Source: Corynebacterium alimapuense (GTDB lineage: Bacteria > Actinomycetota > Actinomycetes > Mycobacteriales > Mycobacteriaceae). Taken from it: DNA of 64,000 bases. Position 1 is the stretch's first letter. Each line of letters begins with the position of its first letter. The DNA lies in the NCBI RefSeq assembly GCF_003716585.1, contig NZ_PTJO01000003.1:372001-436000 (forward strand). The letters are read 5' to 3'. Below, one piece after another: positions 27,694 through 35,732 of this stretch. The notes below the pieces were generated by a model. It saw only the letters and a list, made by a program, of their open reading frames with translations, was not told the origin of the DNA and did not search any database. The position numbers and the translations under genes were made by a program.

Positions 27694-29205
27694 CTAGGCG
27701 TTATCCCGATTGGTGTTGGCGGCAGCCTCAGCCTTTTTGCCTTCCCGAATGTCATCGGCAGTAAAGCGCACAAACACCACCGCGATAACCACCACTAGGG
27801 CCGAAAGCCCCGCGCAGATCAACAAAGAATCGGTATATCCCGCAGCCAAAGCCGTGCGTTCCAGACCAGTCAGTGCCTCACGGTTAATCGAGTCGAAACC
27901 ATCTCCGACGATCGAGCGAGCACGCGCTTCACCAAAAGCTGTCACTGCGGCTAGCCCCAGTGGCCCACCGAGAGTCTGCGATACCAACGCAGTAGCGGTT
28001 AGCGGCCCGACATCAGCGGGGGCCACTCCTGCCACCACCGAGAGAGTTAATGGGATCAAGACCATGCCGATACCAAAACCGATCGCCAGGATGCCGATGA
28101 GCAATTCAGGCACATAGCCGATGTCCTCCCCCAGCTGGGAGGCATAGACGAATCCGGCGACTAGGATCAATCCACCCGCAGTGATAATCCACCTGGGTTG
28201 TGTCCGCTCTGCCAGGGATCCTGCGGCAAATGTCCCCAGACCAAGTGCGAAAGCGAAGGGGATAAACGCTAAGCCAGCCTGCAAAGGGCCATAGCCAACC
28301 ACTTCTTGGACGAACAACGCCACCTGCACGGTCATCGCCATCATCAGAGCACCGACAAGCAGTAGGCAGATAAATACCGCTGCTCGCGAGCGATTGGCAA
28401 ACATATGCAGCGGTAGCACCGGGTTGACCGCCGTGCGCTGCGAGTAGAAAAACGCGAGCAACAGCACCACACCGATGACCAGGGCGGCAACCACTACGAT
28501 ATCTGCTCCAGCACCACCACCAGCCAGGCCAAAAACCAACAGTGTCGACGCCGCCGTGGCCAAAATTGCACCTCGGACATCGAGCGCGAGCCGTTCCGTC
28601 GGTCCCACCACTGTCAGTGCTTTCAAACCTGCGGCCATAATCGCTAGCCCAATGGGGACGTTGATCAAAAAGATCCAGCGCCAGCTGGCCTCGGTCAGGG
28701 CGCCGCCAACGACGAGCCCCATCACCGAACCCAAACCTGACATTGCAGCAAAGACCGTAAAGGCTTGGTTACGAGGTCGACCTGGTGCGAAGGTGACCAC
28801 GATCAAGGCCATGGCAGTAGGAGAAGCAATGGCCGCACCAATGCCTTGGGCAATTCGGGCCACGATCAGCACTTCAGGAGTGGTGGCCAGACCGCAGGCT
28901 AGGGAGGCCAGAGTAAAAATAGCCACGCCGCCAAGGAAGGCCCGACGGCGCCCAAAGACATCACCGATGCGGCCACCCAGCAGCAACAAACCGCCATAGG
29001 CCAAAGCGTAGGAGGTCACTACCCACGAACGCATGGCATCGGTTAATCCCAATTCCACCTGAATCCGCGCTAGTGCCAGGTTGACCACTGTGCCATCAAG
29101 TACCACCATCAGCTGCAGCGCACACAGCACCATCAACGGCAGGCCAAAGGCAGATCCGGTTACTGGATAGCGGTGTTCACCCGCGTGGGGCATTGGAGCG
29201 CTCAT
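27694..29205 (-). CDS. MFS exporter, DHA2 (14-TMS) family
   Basis: The 503-residue protein has about fourteen hydrophobic helices and EmrB/QacA features: LMVVLDGTVVNLALARIQ (helix 1, motif D1), LLLGGRIGDVFGRRRAF (motif A) and IAQGIGAAIASPTAMALI. Its ATG overlaps the stop of the methyltransferase gene (ATGA), so I use this start rather than the much longer in-frame reading through that gene. Coupling of an exporter to a tetrapyrrole enzyme may mean it exports a porphyrin-type compound, but this is inference; similar gene pairs occur in actinobacteria. Confidence 0.88.
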   Translation of the reverse strand: MSAPMPHAGEHRYPVTGSAFGLPLMVLCALQLMVVLDGTVVNLALARIQVELGLTDAMRSWVVTSYALAYGGLLLLGGRIGDVFGRRRAFLGGVAIFTLASLACGLATTPEVLIVARIAQGIGAAIASPTAMALIVVTFAPGRPRNQAFTVFAAMSGLGSVMGLVVGGALTEASWRWIFLINVPIGLAIMAAGLKALTVVGPTERLALDVRGAILATAASTLLVFGLAGGGAGADIVVVAALVIGVVLLLAFFYSQRTAVNPVLPLHMFANRSRAAVFICLLLVGALMMAMTVQVALFVQEVVGYGPLQAGLAFIPFAFALGLGTFAAGSLAERTQPRWIITAGGLILVAGFVYASQLGEDIGYVPELLIGILAIGFGIGMVLIPLTLSVVAGVAPADVGPLTATALVSQTLGGPLGLAAVTAFGEARARSIVGDGFDSINREALTGLERTALAAGYTDSLLICAGLSALVVVIAVVFVRFTADDIREGKKAEAAANTNRDNA

Positions 29206-29963
29206 AGTCCAGCCACCTCGCCGATGACATAGACAGCCGGGGCTTGAATGTCGTGTTCGGCCATCGTTTGGGCTAGCTCCCCCAGCGGGCAGCGCACTTG
29301 GCGCTGACCTTCGGTGGTGCCCTCCTGGATGACGGCCGCAGGGGTCTGCGGGTCTAAATCGGCGTCGATAAGCGCGGCAGTAATCGCGGCAACATTGCGC
29401 ACCCCCATGATCACCGAGAGCGTCCCACCGGTGCGCGCCAAGGCTGACCAATCGACCAAGGAATTCGGATGTCCAGGCGGTAGATGGCCAGAGACAACCG
29501 TGAACGAATGCACCATCCCGCGTTGAGTAATGGGAATATCAACGGCAGCCGGTACCGAGACCGCACTAGTGACCCCAGGCACGACCTCGCAGGAAATGCC
29601 CGCGGCGCGGCAATGGGCCAATTCTTCAAAGCCACGGCCGAAGACATAAGGATCCCCGCCTTTGAGCCGGACTACCCGCTTGCCAGCTAGGGCGTGGGCC
29701 ACAATCAGTTCATTGGTCTTATCTTGAGAGACCTGGCGTTTATAGGGCAGCTTGGAGACATCAATGATCTCTTTGTCTGCCACCTCCACCAGCTTTTCTA
29801 GCTGGTCAGTGGGGCCAAGATGGTCAGTGAGGATGACATCCGCGCTTCGGAGGGCATTCATCCCTCGAACCGTGATCAGATCCCAGGCACCTGGCCCGCC
29901 CCCCACGAGGGTGACGCCGGGCAGGTCAGAATTCTCGGATGTCTCCGGGCTAGCTGCGCTCAT
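29202..29963 (-). CDS. cobA: Uroporphyrinogen-III C-methyltransferase (SUMT)
   Basis: SUMT uses two SAM molecules to make precorrin-2 for siroheme or cobalamin. The SAM-binding TLVGGGPGAWDLITVRG (about residues 19-35), the second motif RLKGGDPYVFGRGFEE (about 100-115) and PGVTSAVSVPAA are diagnostic. There is no fused dehydrogenase/ferrochelatase (CysG) domain, so it is the short CobA type, 253 residues. Start MSAASPE is chosen over a longer frame lacking a ribosome-binding site. Divergent from selO with a 63-base gap. Confidence 0.92.
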   Translation of the reverse strand: MSAASPETSENSDLPGVTLVGGGPGAWDLITVRGMNALRSADVILTDHLGPTDQLEKLVEVADKEIIDVSKLPYKRQVSQDKTNELIVAHALAGKRVVRLKGGDPYVFGRGFEELAHCRAAGISCEVVPGVTSAVSVPAAVDIPITQRGMVHSFTVVSGHLPPGHPNSLVDWSALARTGGTLSVIMGVRNVAAITAALIDADLDPQTPAAVIQEGTTEGQRQVRCPLGELAQTMAEHDIQAPAVYVIGEVAGL

Positions 29964-30026
29964 GCTCGACCAGTCTAGGCGGTGCGCGCCATCCCGACGA
30001 CAGCCGCCTTTGATTAGCCTGGGCAC

Positions 30027-31496
30027 ATGGATACCCCGAACCTGTCACATATGTTCGCCGATCAGCTACCGGAGCTGACAGTGCCTTGGCAGGCAGAGTC
30101 CGCCCCGTCGCCGCAGCTTTTAGTACTCAATGAGCCGCTCGCCCAGCATCTGGGCTTAGATGTCGATTGGCTGCGCAGCACTGAAGGCCTGGAATTCCTG
30201 CTGGGACATAGACTGCCCGAGGATGCGCAGCCGGTGGCGATGGCCTATTCCGGCCATCAATTCGGCCAGTTCTCACCCCGGCTTGGCGACGGTCGCGCTC
30301 TCCTACTCGGCGAAATCACCGACGTCGAGGGCCAGCTACACGATCTTCACCTCAAAGGTTCCGGTCCCACTCCCTTCTCCCGCGGGGGCGATGGCCGCGG
30401 AGCGGTGGGGCCGATGCTGCGTGAATATCTGCTCAGTGAGGCCATGGCAGCGCTCGGAGTGCCCACGACCAGAGCTTTAGCGGTAGTAACTACCGGCCGG
30501 CGAATTCAACGCGGGCAGGTCGTGCCCGGCGCGGTCTTGGTACGAGTGGCTGATAGTCATCTGCGGGTGGGCACGATGCAATATGCGCGCATGCTCGATG
30601 GGGACAATGACCTACTGGCTCGGTTGGCCGATCAAGTAATTGATCGCCATTATCCGGAATTGGCGCAGCGCGAAGACAAGTATCTGGCCTTGGCCGGGGC
30701 AATTATGGATACCCAGACTGCCACGGTGGCCAGATGGATGCGCTTGGGCTTTGTCCATGGAGTGATGAATACCGATAACACCACCTTGTCGGGGGAAACC
30801 ATCGACTACGGGCCCTGTGCTTTCCTCGATTCCTATGATCTGGCGGAGGTTTATAGTTCCATTGATCAGCAAGGCCGCTATGCCTTCGGCAATCAGCCTG
30901 GGGTGTTGGGATGGAATCTCGCCCGGCTGGCGGAATCAATGCTCCCGCTTTTCCATGAGGATCCCGACCAAGCGCTCAGTATCGCTCAGGATCTACTAGA
31001 TAGCTTCGATAGTCGCAGCCAAGCAGCCGCTAGCCGTGAGTTGGCCTTTGCCCTAGATGTCCCAGAAGATGCCCGCGAGGTGATCGCCGGCTACCAAGCG
31101 CTGCTGGCTGCCCATTCTGGCGGCAACCTTGATCTCACGCGCTTTCAGCGCAGCTTGGTTACTGCTGCGGCAGGAGAAGATACCCAGCTGAAAGAACTGC
31201 TCGCAGCGGATACCAAAGACACGGCGGGCACAGAAGAGCAGGTAGATCAGTGGTTAAACAGCTGGTTGACCTACTCCCCCTCAGCCACACGGTTGGGTGG
31301 CATTCATCCCAGCTATATCCCGCGCAATCATCTGGTGGAGGAAGCCTTGTCTCTGGCCCAGGAGGGCGATCTCTCAGCCTTCCATCAGCTGCTGGAGGTA
31401 GTGACCCACCCTTTCGATGAGCAGCTGAGCCTGACCCGATACGCGCACCCAGCACCGGCAGATTTCGGCCCTTATCGGACCTTCTGTGGCACCTAA
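30027..31496 (+). CDS. selO: SelO family protein adenylyltransferase (YdiU/UPF0061)
   Basis: SelO is a pseudokinase fold that binds ATP in inverted orientation and transfers AMP to protein hydroxyls, linked to redox stress. Motifs are YSGHQFGQFSPRLGDGRALLLGE (about residue 72), LHLKGSGPTPFSRGGDGRG (about 110), the metal-binding GVMNTDNTTLSGETIDYGPCAFLD (about 245-270) and a C-terminal HPAPADFGPYRTFCGT. The catalytic DNT/DYG layout is intact. At 489 residues it is normal. No ribosome-binding site is visible at the ATG. Confidence 0.92.
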   Translation: MDTPNLSHMFADQLPELTVPWQAESAPSPQLLVLNEPLAQHLGLDVDWLRSTEGLEFLLGHRLPEDAQPVAMAYSGHQFGQFSPRLGDGRALLLGEITDVEGQLHDLHLKGSGPTPFSRGGDGRGAVGPMLREYLLSEAMAALGVPTTRALAVVTTGRRIQRGQVVPGAVLVRVADSHLRVGTMQYARMLDGDNDLLARLADQVIDRHYPELAQREDKYLALAGAIMDTQTATVARWMRLGFVHGVMNTDNTTLSGETIDYGPCAFLDSYDLAEVYSSIDQQGRYAFGNQPGVLGWNLARLAESMLPLFHEDPDQALSIAQDLLDSFDSRSQAAASRELAFALDVPEDAREVIAGYQALLAAHSGGNLDLTRFQRSLVTAAAGEDTQLKELLAADTKDTAGTEEQVDQWLNSWLTYSPSATRLGGIHPSYIPRNHLVEEALSLAQEGDLSAFHQLLEVVTHPFDEQLSLTRYAHPAPADFGPYRTFCGT

Positions 31497-31614
31497 TCGC
31501 CGATGAGGATTCCACGCCGAAGATTGAGGGAGAATCTAGCTTAGAATCAAGCAGTCAGATCTGCCGAGGGTTTCTTGGCGGTGTTTACCTCGTTAGGCAG
31601 GAGCCTCGAGCATC

Positions 31615-31625
31615 ATGACCTCTGA
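31615..31625 (+). pseudogene. Possible surviving start of a destroyed gene
   Basis: AGGAG at 31599-31603 is followed 11 bases later by an ATG and only three codons before the IS6-type end begins at 31626. I read this as the start of the gene whose 3-prime end may be the permease remnant at 32546-32779, or of another gene in the same lost locus. The evidence is only a ribosome-binding site and start codon. Confidence 0.3.
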
Positions 31626-31735
31626 GGTGCTGTTGCAAATAGGGATTTCGGATTGCTCTCTATTCGTTAGCATGCAGCACACGATGGGTGGCGGTTCCAC
31701 CAATTTGGCTCAAAGGGCGAGTTTGCAACAGCATC
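31626..31735 (+). mobile_element. 110-bp IS6-type miniature element (left copy)
   Basis: It begins GGTGCTGTTGCAAA and ends TTTGCAACAGCATC, terminal inverted repeats that resemble those of the IS6 family (IS26 ends GGCACTGTTGCAAA). There is no transposase inside. It matches the copy at 32436-32545 in inverted orientation with roughly five differences over 110 bases. The inner end has two changes (ATC for ACC). Confidence 0.8.
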
Positions 31736-31779
31736 TTATTTTTTAACCACGCAGTAAAACCTAAGAATCTCTTAACGCA

Positions 31780-32085
31780 CTACAACCATTCAGGTCCGGG
31801 ATACTGACCGCCTGTAACAATGTAAACAAGTTTCAGGACTGCCAAGACGACCCACATAACAAGTAATGGTGACAAACCTGCAATAATAGCCAGAGCAATA
31901 AGCAAGTTGCTACCCGAACGATAGGCGCAAAAACCGGCAACAATTCCTAGAGGGATCGTAATGACGTAATACACCAAGACGCCATCAGGAAAAACGTCTG
32001 GAAACAAATACGGGAATGCGATCGTGAAAAGTGATATTGCTATCGACATGACCGCCCATAGCAAAGATCTCTTAGCGCTCTCCAT
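31780..32085 (-). CDS. Small membrane protein of unknown function
   Basis: A 101-residue protein with three hydrophobic helices: SLLWAVMSIAISLFTIAFPYLF, VLVYYVITIPLGIVAGFCAY and LIALAIIAGLSPLLVMWVVLAVL, ending in QYPGPEWL. A GAGGA site lies about ten bases before the ATG. It is inside the segment bracketed by the two inverted IS6-type miniature elements and is AT-rich compared with neighbours, so it is probably imported cargo. No family recognised. Confidence 0.6.
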   Translation of the reverse strand: MESAKRSLLWAVMSIAISLFTIAFPYLFPDVFPDGVLVYYVITIPLGIVAGFCAYRSGSNLLIALAIIAGLSPLLVMWVVLAVLKLVYIVTGGQYPGPEWL

Positions 32086-32098
32086 ACTTACTCATTCC

Positions 32099-32359
32099 TC
32101 ACCTTTTATCGCGGGTAGACCGACTATGAAAACGGATTACACAATGCCGAGTCGAAGTATGTCGCAATCGCAAGCGCCGCAGCGTTTTCACTAAAACCGC
32201 TGAAACTATTATTTCTAATACCCGCAATAAATTCCCTATCGCAAGAACAGGAGAAATAACCACGATTGCCATAACAGCGATCGTGCTGTCAACAAAGACT
32301 ATCAAAAGTGTTGATAGGCGCGCCTGGTCCACTATTTCCAGGACCACACCAATTTCCAT
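32099..32359 (-). CDS. Possible small membrane protein upstream of the 101-residue one
   Basis: An 86-residue ORF with two hydrophobic stretches (STLLIVFVDSTIAVMAIVVIS and LLRVLEIIVSAVLVKTL) and a strongly basic, possibly degraded tail. CCGGGG before the ATG is a weak ribosome-binding site. It ends 13 bases before the next small membrane gene, so both may form an operon within the IS6-bracketed segment. It could also be a chance or decaying reading frame. Confidence 0.4.
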   Translation of the reverse strand: MEIGVVLEIVDQARLSTLLIVFVDSTIAVMAIVVISPVLAIGNLLRVLEIIVSAVLVKTLRRLRLRHTSTRHCVIRFHSRSTRDKR

Positions 32360-32435
32360 ACCCCGGCATTGACCGCAACGGAGACAAGCCCCGATGTCTT
32401 CTCACACATTATTCATAAATAAACATGATTTACCT

Positions 32436-32545
32436 GGTGCTGTTGCAAACTCGCCCTTTGAGCCAAATTGGTGGAGCCACCACCCATCGTGCGCTGCATG
32501 CTAACGAATAGAGAGCAATCCAAAATCCCTATTTGCAACAGCACC
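32436..32545 (-). mobile_element. 110-bp IS6-type miniature element (right copy, inverted)
   Basis: Perfect ends GGTGCTGTTGCAAA and TTTGCAACAGCACC bound 110 bases that are the reverse complement of the left copy at 31626-31735. No transposase is encoded. No 8-bp target duplication is shared between the outer flanks (acctctga at left, agagcaac at right), which suggests a deletion or recombination after insertion. Confidence 0.8.
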
Positions 32546-32779
32546 AGAGCAACGATGATCTCCTGGCTGATGGTCGGATGGTCATCATTGGTGCTCTTAT
32601 TGGGCGAGCTTCTCGACCTCCCGGAGGCCGCCCGTGCGCTCTCCCCGCTGTGGCACATTCCGCTAGTACCTGATGCAGAGGTGGAAGCATCCACCCTGAT
32701 TATTCTGTCGTTGATAGCCGCAGTTCTGGGAGTCATGGCCGTTGTCGGGTTCGCTCGCCGAGACCTCACGGAAGGCTAA
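32546..32779 (+). pseudogene. 3' remnant of an ABC exporter permease
   Basis: The frame continues from the IS6-type element into a sequence typical of the end of antibiotic-exporter permeases: MISWLMVGWSSLVLLLGELL, LPEAARALSPLWHIPLVP and a last helix before VGFARRDLTEG. Only about 75 residues survive of a protein that is normally 500 or so long. The element junction cuts the gene, and a strong terminator follows, so this is the end of a former operon. Confidence 0.75.
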
Positions 32780-32803
32780 AATGCCTCTTCGAGGAAGACC
32801 TGA

Positions 32804-32850
32804 AAAAGCGCCTCTACCCACACCGTGATGGTGTGGGTAGAGGCGCTTTT
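32804..32850. terminator. Bidirectional intrinsic terminator before mqo
   Basis: Perfect 21-bp arms (32804-32824 and 32830-32850) with loop GTGAT and AAAA/TTTT ends. It serves the permease remnant from the left and mqo from the right. Confidence 0.95.
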
Positions 32851-32884
32851 AGTAGCTCAGTAAGTCATCAAGTGAAGGTGCGAA

Positions 32885-34387
32885 CTAGCGCTCCAGCTTG
32901 AGAGCCTTCTGGCTGTAATCCCACAGCTCGTTGAACATCTTCTCGTCGTTGTGGAGCTTGGAACCATAAGAAGGAACCATCTCCTTGAGCTTCGGAGCCC
33001 ACTCGATGATGTGGTCGCCGAAGCAACGCTCGAGCAGCTCAATCATGGCTGCCGGGGCGATGGATGCTCCCGGGGAAGCGCCCAGCAGGCCAGCAACCGA
33101 GCCATCGATGGAGTTGACCAGTGCGGTACCAAACTCCAAGGAGCCGAAGCGCGGGAAACCGGCTGGCTTGATGACCTGGACGCGCTGACCGGCAATGATG
33201 GACTCCCAGTCCTCGCCCTCAGCGGAAGGAACGTACTCGCGCAGGGTTTCCATACGGCCTTCGAAGTTCTTGGTCACTTCTTCAACCAAGTACTTGACCA
33301 AGCCGAATTCCTGGGCGCCAACGCCAAGGTAGGAGGGGATGTTGTCCACTCGAATGCCCTTGAAGAAGTCGGTGTACTTGCCACCCTTGAGGAACTTCGG
33401 GGTCCAGCCGCCGTAAGGGCCGAACAGCAGGCCCTTCTCACCATCGATGACGCGGGTGTCTAGGTGCGGGACCGACATCGGCGGAGCGCCGACCTTGGCC
33501 TTGCCGTAGACCTTGGCAGCATGCTGCTCAATGATCTCTTCGTTGGTACAACGCAGCCACATGCCGGAGACCGGGAAGCCAGCGTAACCGCGAACCTCAG
33601 GAACCTTAGCCTTGCGCAGCAGATCCAGTGCGTAGCCGCCGGCGCCGACGAAGACGAACTTGGCCTTGACTACCGAGATGTCACCGGTGTGAACATTCTT
33701 GACGGTGATCTTCCACTTGCCGCCATCGCGCTTGAGGTCTTTGACCTCATGGCCATAACGGACCTCAGTGCCGGATGCCTTGGCCGCGGTGAGGAACTGC
33801 TTGGTCAAGGAACCGAAGTTAACGTCGGTGCCGATGTCGGTGCCGGAGAAGGCTACCTTCTCTGCAGCGAAGTCGCGGCCCTTAGCCATAACAGGCAGAG
33901 TCTCAGCGAACTTCGCATCATCCTCGGAGTACTCCATCCCTGGGAACAGGATGTTCTGAGAGAGTGCTTCGTAGCGGCGACGCAGGTAATCGACCTGCTC
34001 ATCGCCCTGAGCGAAGGCTAGGTGCGGAACCGGTGAAATGAAATCACGCGGGTCGGCGAGAACGCCATTGTCTACCTGATGGGACCAGAACTGACGAGAG
34101 ACCTGGAACTTCTCGTTGATGGCAACTGCCTTGGAGAGGTCAATTTCGCCGTTCTTCTCCGGGGTGTAGTTAAGCTCGCACAGTGCCGAGTGGCCGGTAC
34201 CAGCGTTGTTCCACGGGGACGAAGATTCCTGCGCCGGGCCATCTAGACGCTCGAAAACCATCTGGGACCAGCTGGGCTCCAACTCGCGCAGCATGGCACC
34301 AAGGGTGGCGCTCATGATGCCAGCGCCAACGAGGGCAACATCGACCTCGTCAGTAGCCTTAGTGGAGTTCTTGTTGTCGGTGGACAC
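32885..34387 (-). CDS. mqo: Malate:quinone oxidoreductase
   Basis: Mqo is the FAD-dependent peripheral membrane enzyme that oxidises malate to oxaloacetate and reduces menaquinone; it is the main malate oxidising enzyme in corynebacteria. The FAD site VDVALVGAGIMSATLGAMLRELEPSW (about residues 15-40), ESSSPWNNAGTGHSALCELNYTP and GASPGASIAPAAMIELL near the end are diagnostic. At 500 residues it is full length. Start is GTG with GAGG about eight bases upstream. Confidence 0.97.
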   Translation of the reverse strand: MSTDNKNSTKATDEVDVALVGAGIMSATLGAMLRELEPSWSQMVFERLDGPAQESSSPWNNAGTGHSALCELNYTPEKNGEIDLSKAVAINEKFQVSRQFWSHQVDNGVLADPRDFISPVPHLAFAQGDEQVDYLRRRYEALSQNILFPGMEYSEDDAKFAETLPVMAKGRDFAAEKVAFSGTDIGTDVNFGSLTKQFLTAAKASGTEVRYGHEVKDLKRDGGKWKITVKNVHTGDISVVKAKFVFVGAGGYALDLLRKAKVPEVRGYAGFPVSGMWLRCTNEEIIEQHAAKVYGKAKVGAPPMSVPHLDTRVIDGEKGLLFGPYGGWTPKFLKGGKYTDFFKGIRVDNIPSYLGVGAQEFGLVKYLVEEVTKNFEGRMETLREYVPSAEGEDWESIIAGQRVQVIKPAGFPRFGSLEFGTALVNSIDGSVAGLLGASPGASIAPAAMIELLERCFGDHIIEWAPKLKEMVPSYGSKLHNDEKMFNELWDYSQKALKLER

Positions 34388-34677
34388 CTTGATTTACCTC
34401 ATTCATCGTCGAATTGTGGGCCCCGCCAGATTACTGCTCTAACCCGGCGGAAGGAGTGGGAACCACACACGGGCCCATCCTCGGCGGGGTACCTCACCCA
34501 TTGTCCGGTGCTACTCAACCTTACGCCCTCCCCATAGTGAGGCGGACATTTACACTCAGTTTAGTGTGGCTAGACCACCAAAATCATTCCCCCCGACCTC
34601 TCCCCCGACTACTTCTGAGCCTAACTGCCCACTGCCGACTTCAGCTACATTCACAATCCGGCTCTAGAGTGTTGGGC
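34388..34677. other. 290-base divergent gap between mqo and the hydrolase
   Basis: No gene is apparent. It must contain the mqo promoter and any promoter for the hydrolase-mtr pair. I could not pick out confident -10/-35 boxes or operators by eye. Confidence 0.5.
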
Positions 34678-35679
34678 ATGAGTAATCCCCATGTGAGCCA
34701 GTGGCGTGAAGATATCCTCGGCCCGGATTTCATGAACTGCGAGATCAATTTCGGCCCCGACCCTGAAGGCGAAGGCGAAGCCATCGCGAGTTTGGTCCGC
34801 TACCTGCCAGAAGGTGAGCCGACGCCGAAGGACTGGGCGTCGAGACGCGCCATACTCTGGGTACCAGGGATGACCGACTATTTCTTCCATGCTCACCTCG
34901 CCCACGATCTGCACGAGGCTGGCTATGCCTTCTACGCGCTTGATCTGAGAAAATGTGGCCGCGCCCGAGTGGGCAACCAGCGTTGGCACTACAGCAACGA
35001 CTTCCGACACTATTTCCCAGACCTCAACGCAGCCCTAGATATCCTCAGCACCGAACACTCCGGAGTCGTGCCCTTGGCCCATTCCACCGGCGGACTGATC
35101 ACTGCGCTGTGGGCTGATCATCTGGCTACCAATGATTCGGCACGCCATGACCAACTCGATGGAATCATCCTCAACAGCCCGTGGCTGGACATGATGTATC
35201 CCCGCCCACTGGTGGTGATGGGAAAACCAATAGTCAATCTGGCTGGCAAACTATTTCCCCGCCTAGCAATCCCCGGCGGCAACCTCGGTTCCTATGGCAG
35301 CTCTCTACACATCAGCCGCCACGGAACCTGGGAGTTCGACACGGTCATGAAGCCCTTAGGCGGTCACCCCAAATATCTCGGCTGGCTGCGGGAAGTTCTG
35401 CGTAACCAAGCCAAAGTCCACCGTAATAAAATCGATGTCCGGGTTCCCGTCTTGACCTTGTGCTCTGCACACTCATTGCTGGGCAAGCCTTATTCCGCGG
35501 CTGCCGATTCCGCCGACATTGTGCTCGATATTGAGCAGATCAAACGCTGGGCACCGCAGCTAGGCCAAGAAGTCACCGTTCGTTCCATCCAGGGTGCCCG
35601 CCACGATGTCTTCCTCTCTACTCCATATCCGCTCGAGGAAGCGATGATGATCACCAGCAACTGGCTCTCTCGACTGTAG
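34678..35679 (+). CDS. Alpha/beta hydrolase
   Basis: This 333-residue hydrolase has LWVPGMTDYFFHAH (oxyanion region, about residue 60), LDLRKCGRARVGNQ and the nucleophile elbow AHSTGGL (about residue 138), with a late ARHDVFLS supplying the His. The position directly upstream of mtr is shared with other corynebacteria. The substrate is unknown; a lipid or ester lipase-like role is possible. The start is the ATG at 34678; a longer frame reaching into the mqo leader has no support. mtr begins 53 bases downstream. Confidence 0.88.
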   Translation: MSNPHVSQWREDILGPDFMNCEINFGPDPEGEGEAIASLVRYLPEGEPTPKDWASRRAILWVPGMTDYFFHAHLAHDLHEAGYAFYALDLRKCGRARVGNQRWHYSNDFRHYFPDLNAALDILSTEHSGVVPLAHSTGGLITALWADHLATNDSARHDQLDGIILNSPWLDMMYPRPLVVMGKPIVNLAGKLFPRLAIPGGNLGSYGSSLHISRHGTWEFDTVMKPLGGHPKYLGWLREVLRNQAKVHRNKIDVRVPVLTLCSAHSLLGKPYSAAADSADIVLDIEQIKRWAPQLGQEVTVRSIQGARHDVFLSTPYPLEEAMMITSNWLSRL

Positions 35680-35732
35680 GATCGTCGGAGTCCATCCGCT
35701 TTAGGTATTTTGAGAACTAGGGAGAACTATCC

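Noticed and set aside
34414..34677. N-terminal extension of the alpha/beta hydrolase
   Set aside because: The 88 extra codons cross the mqo leader, look non-protein-like, and the hydrolase fold begins right after the ATG at 34678.
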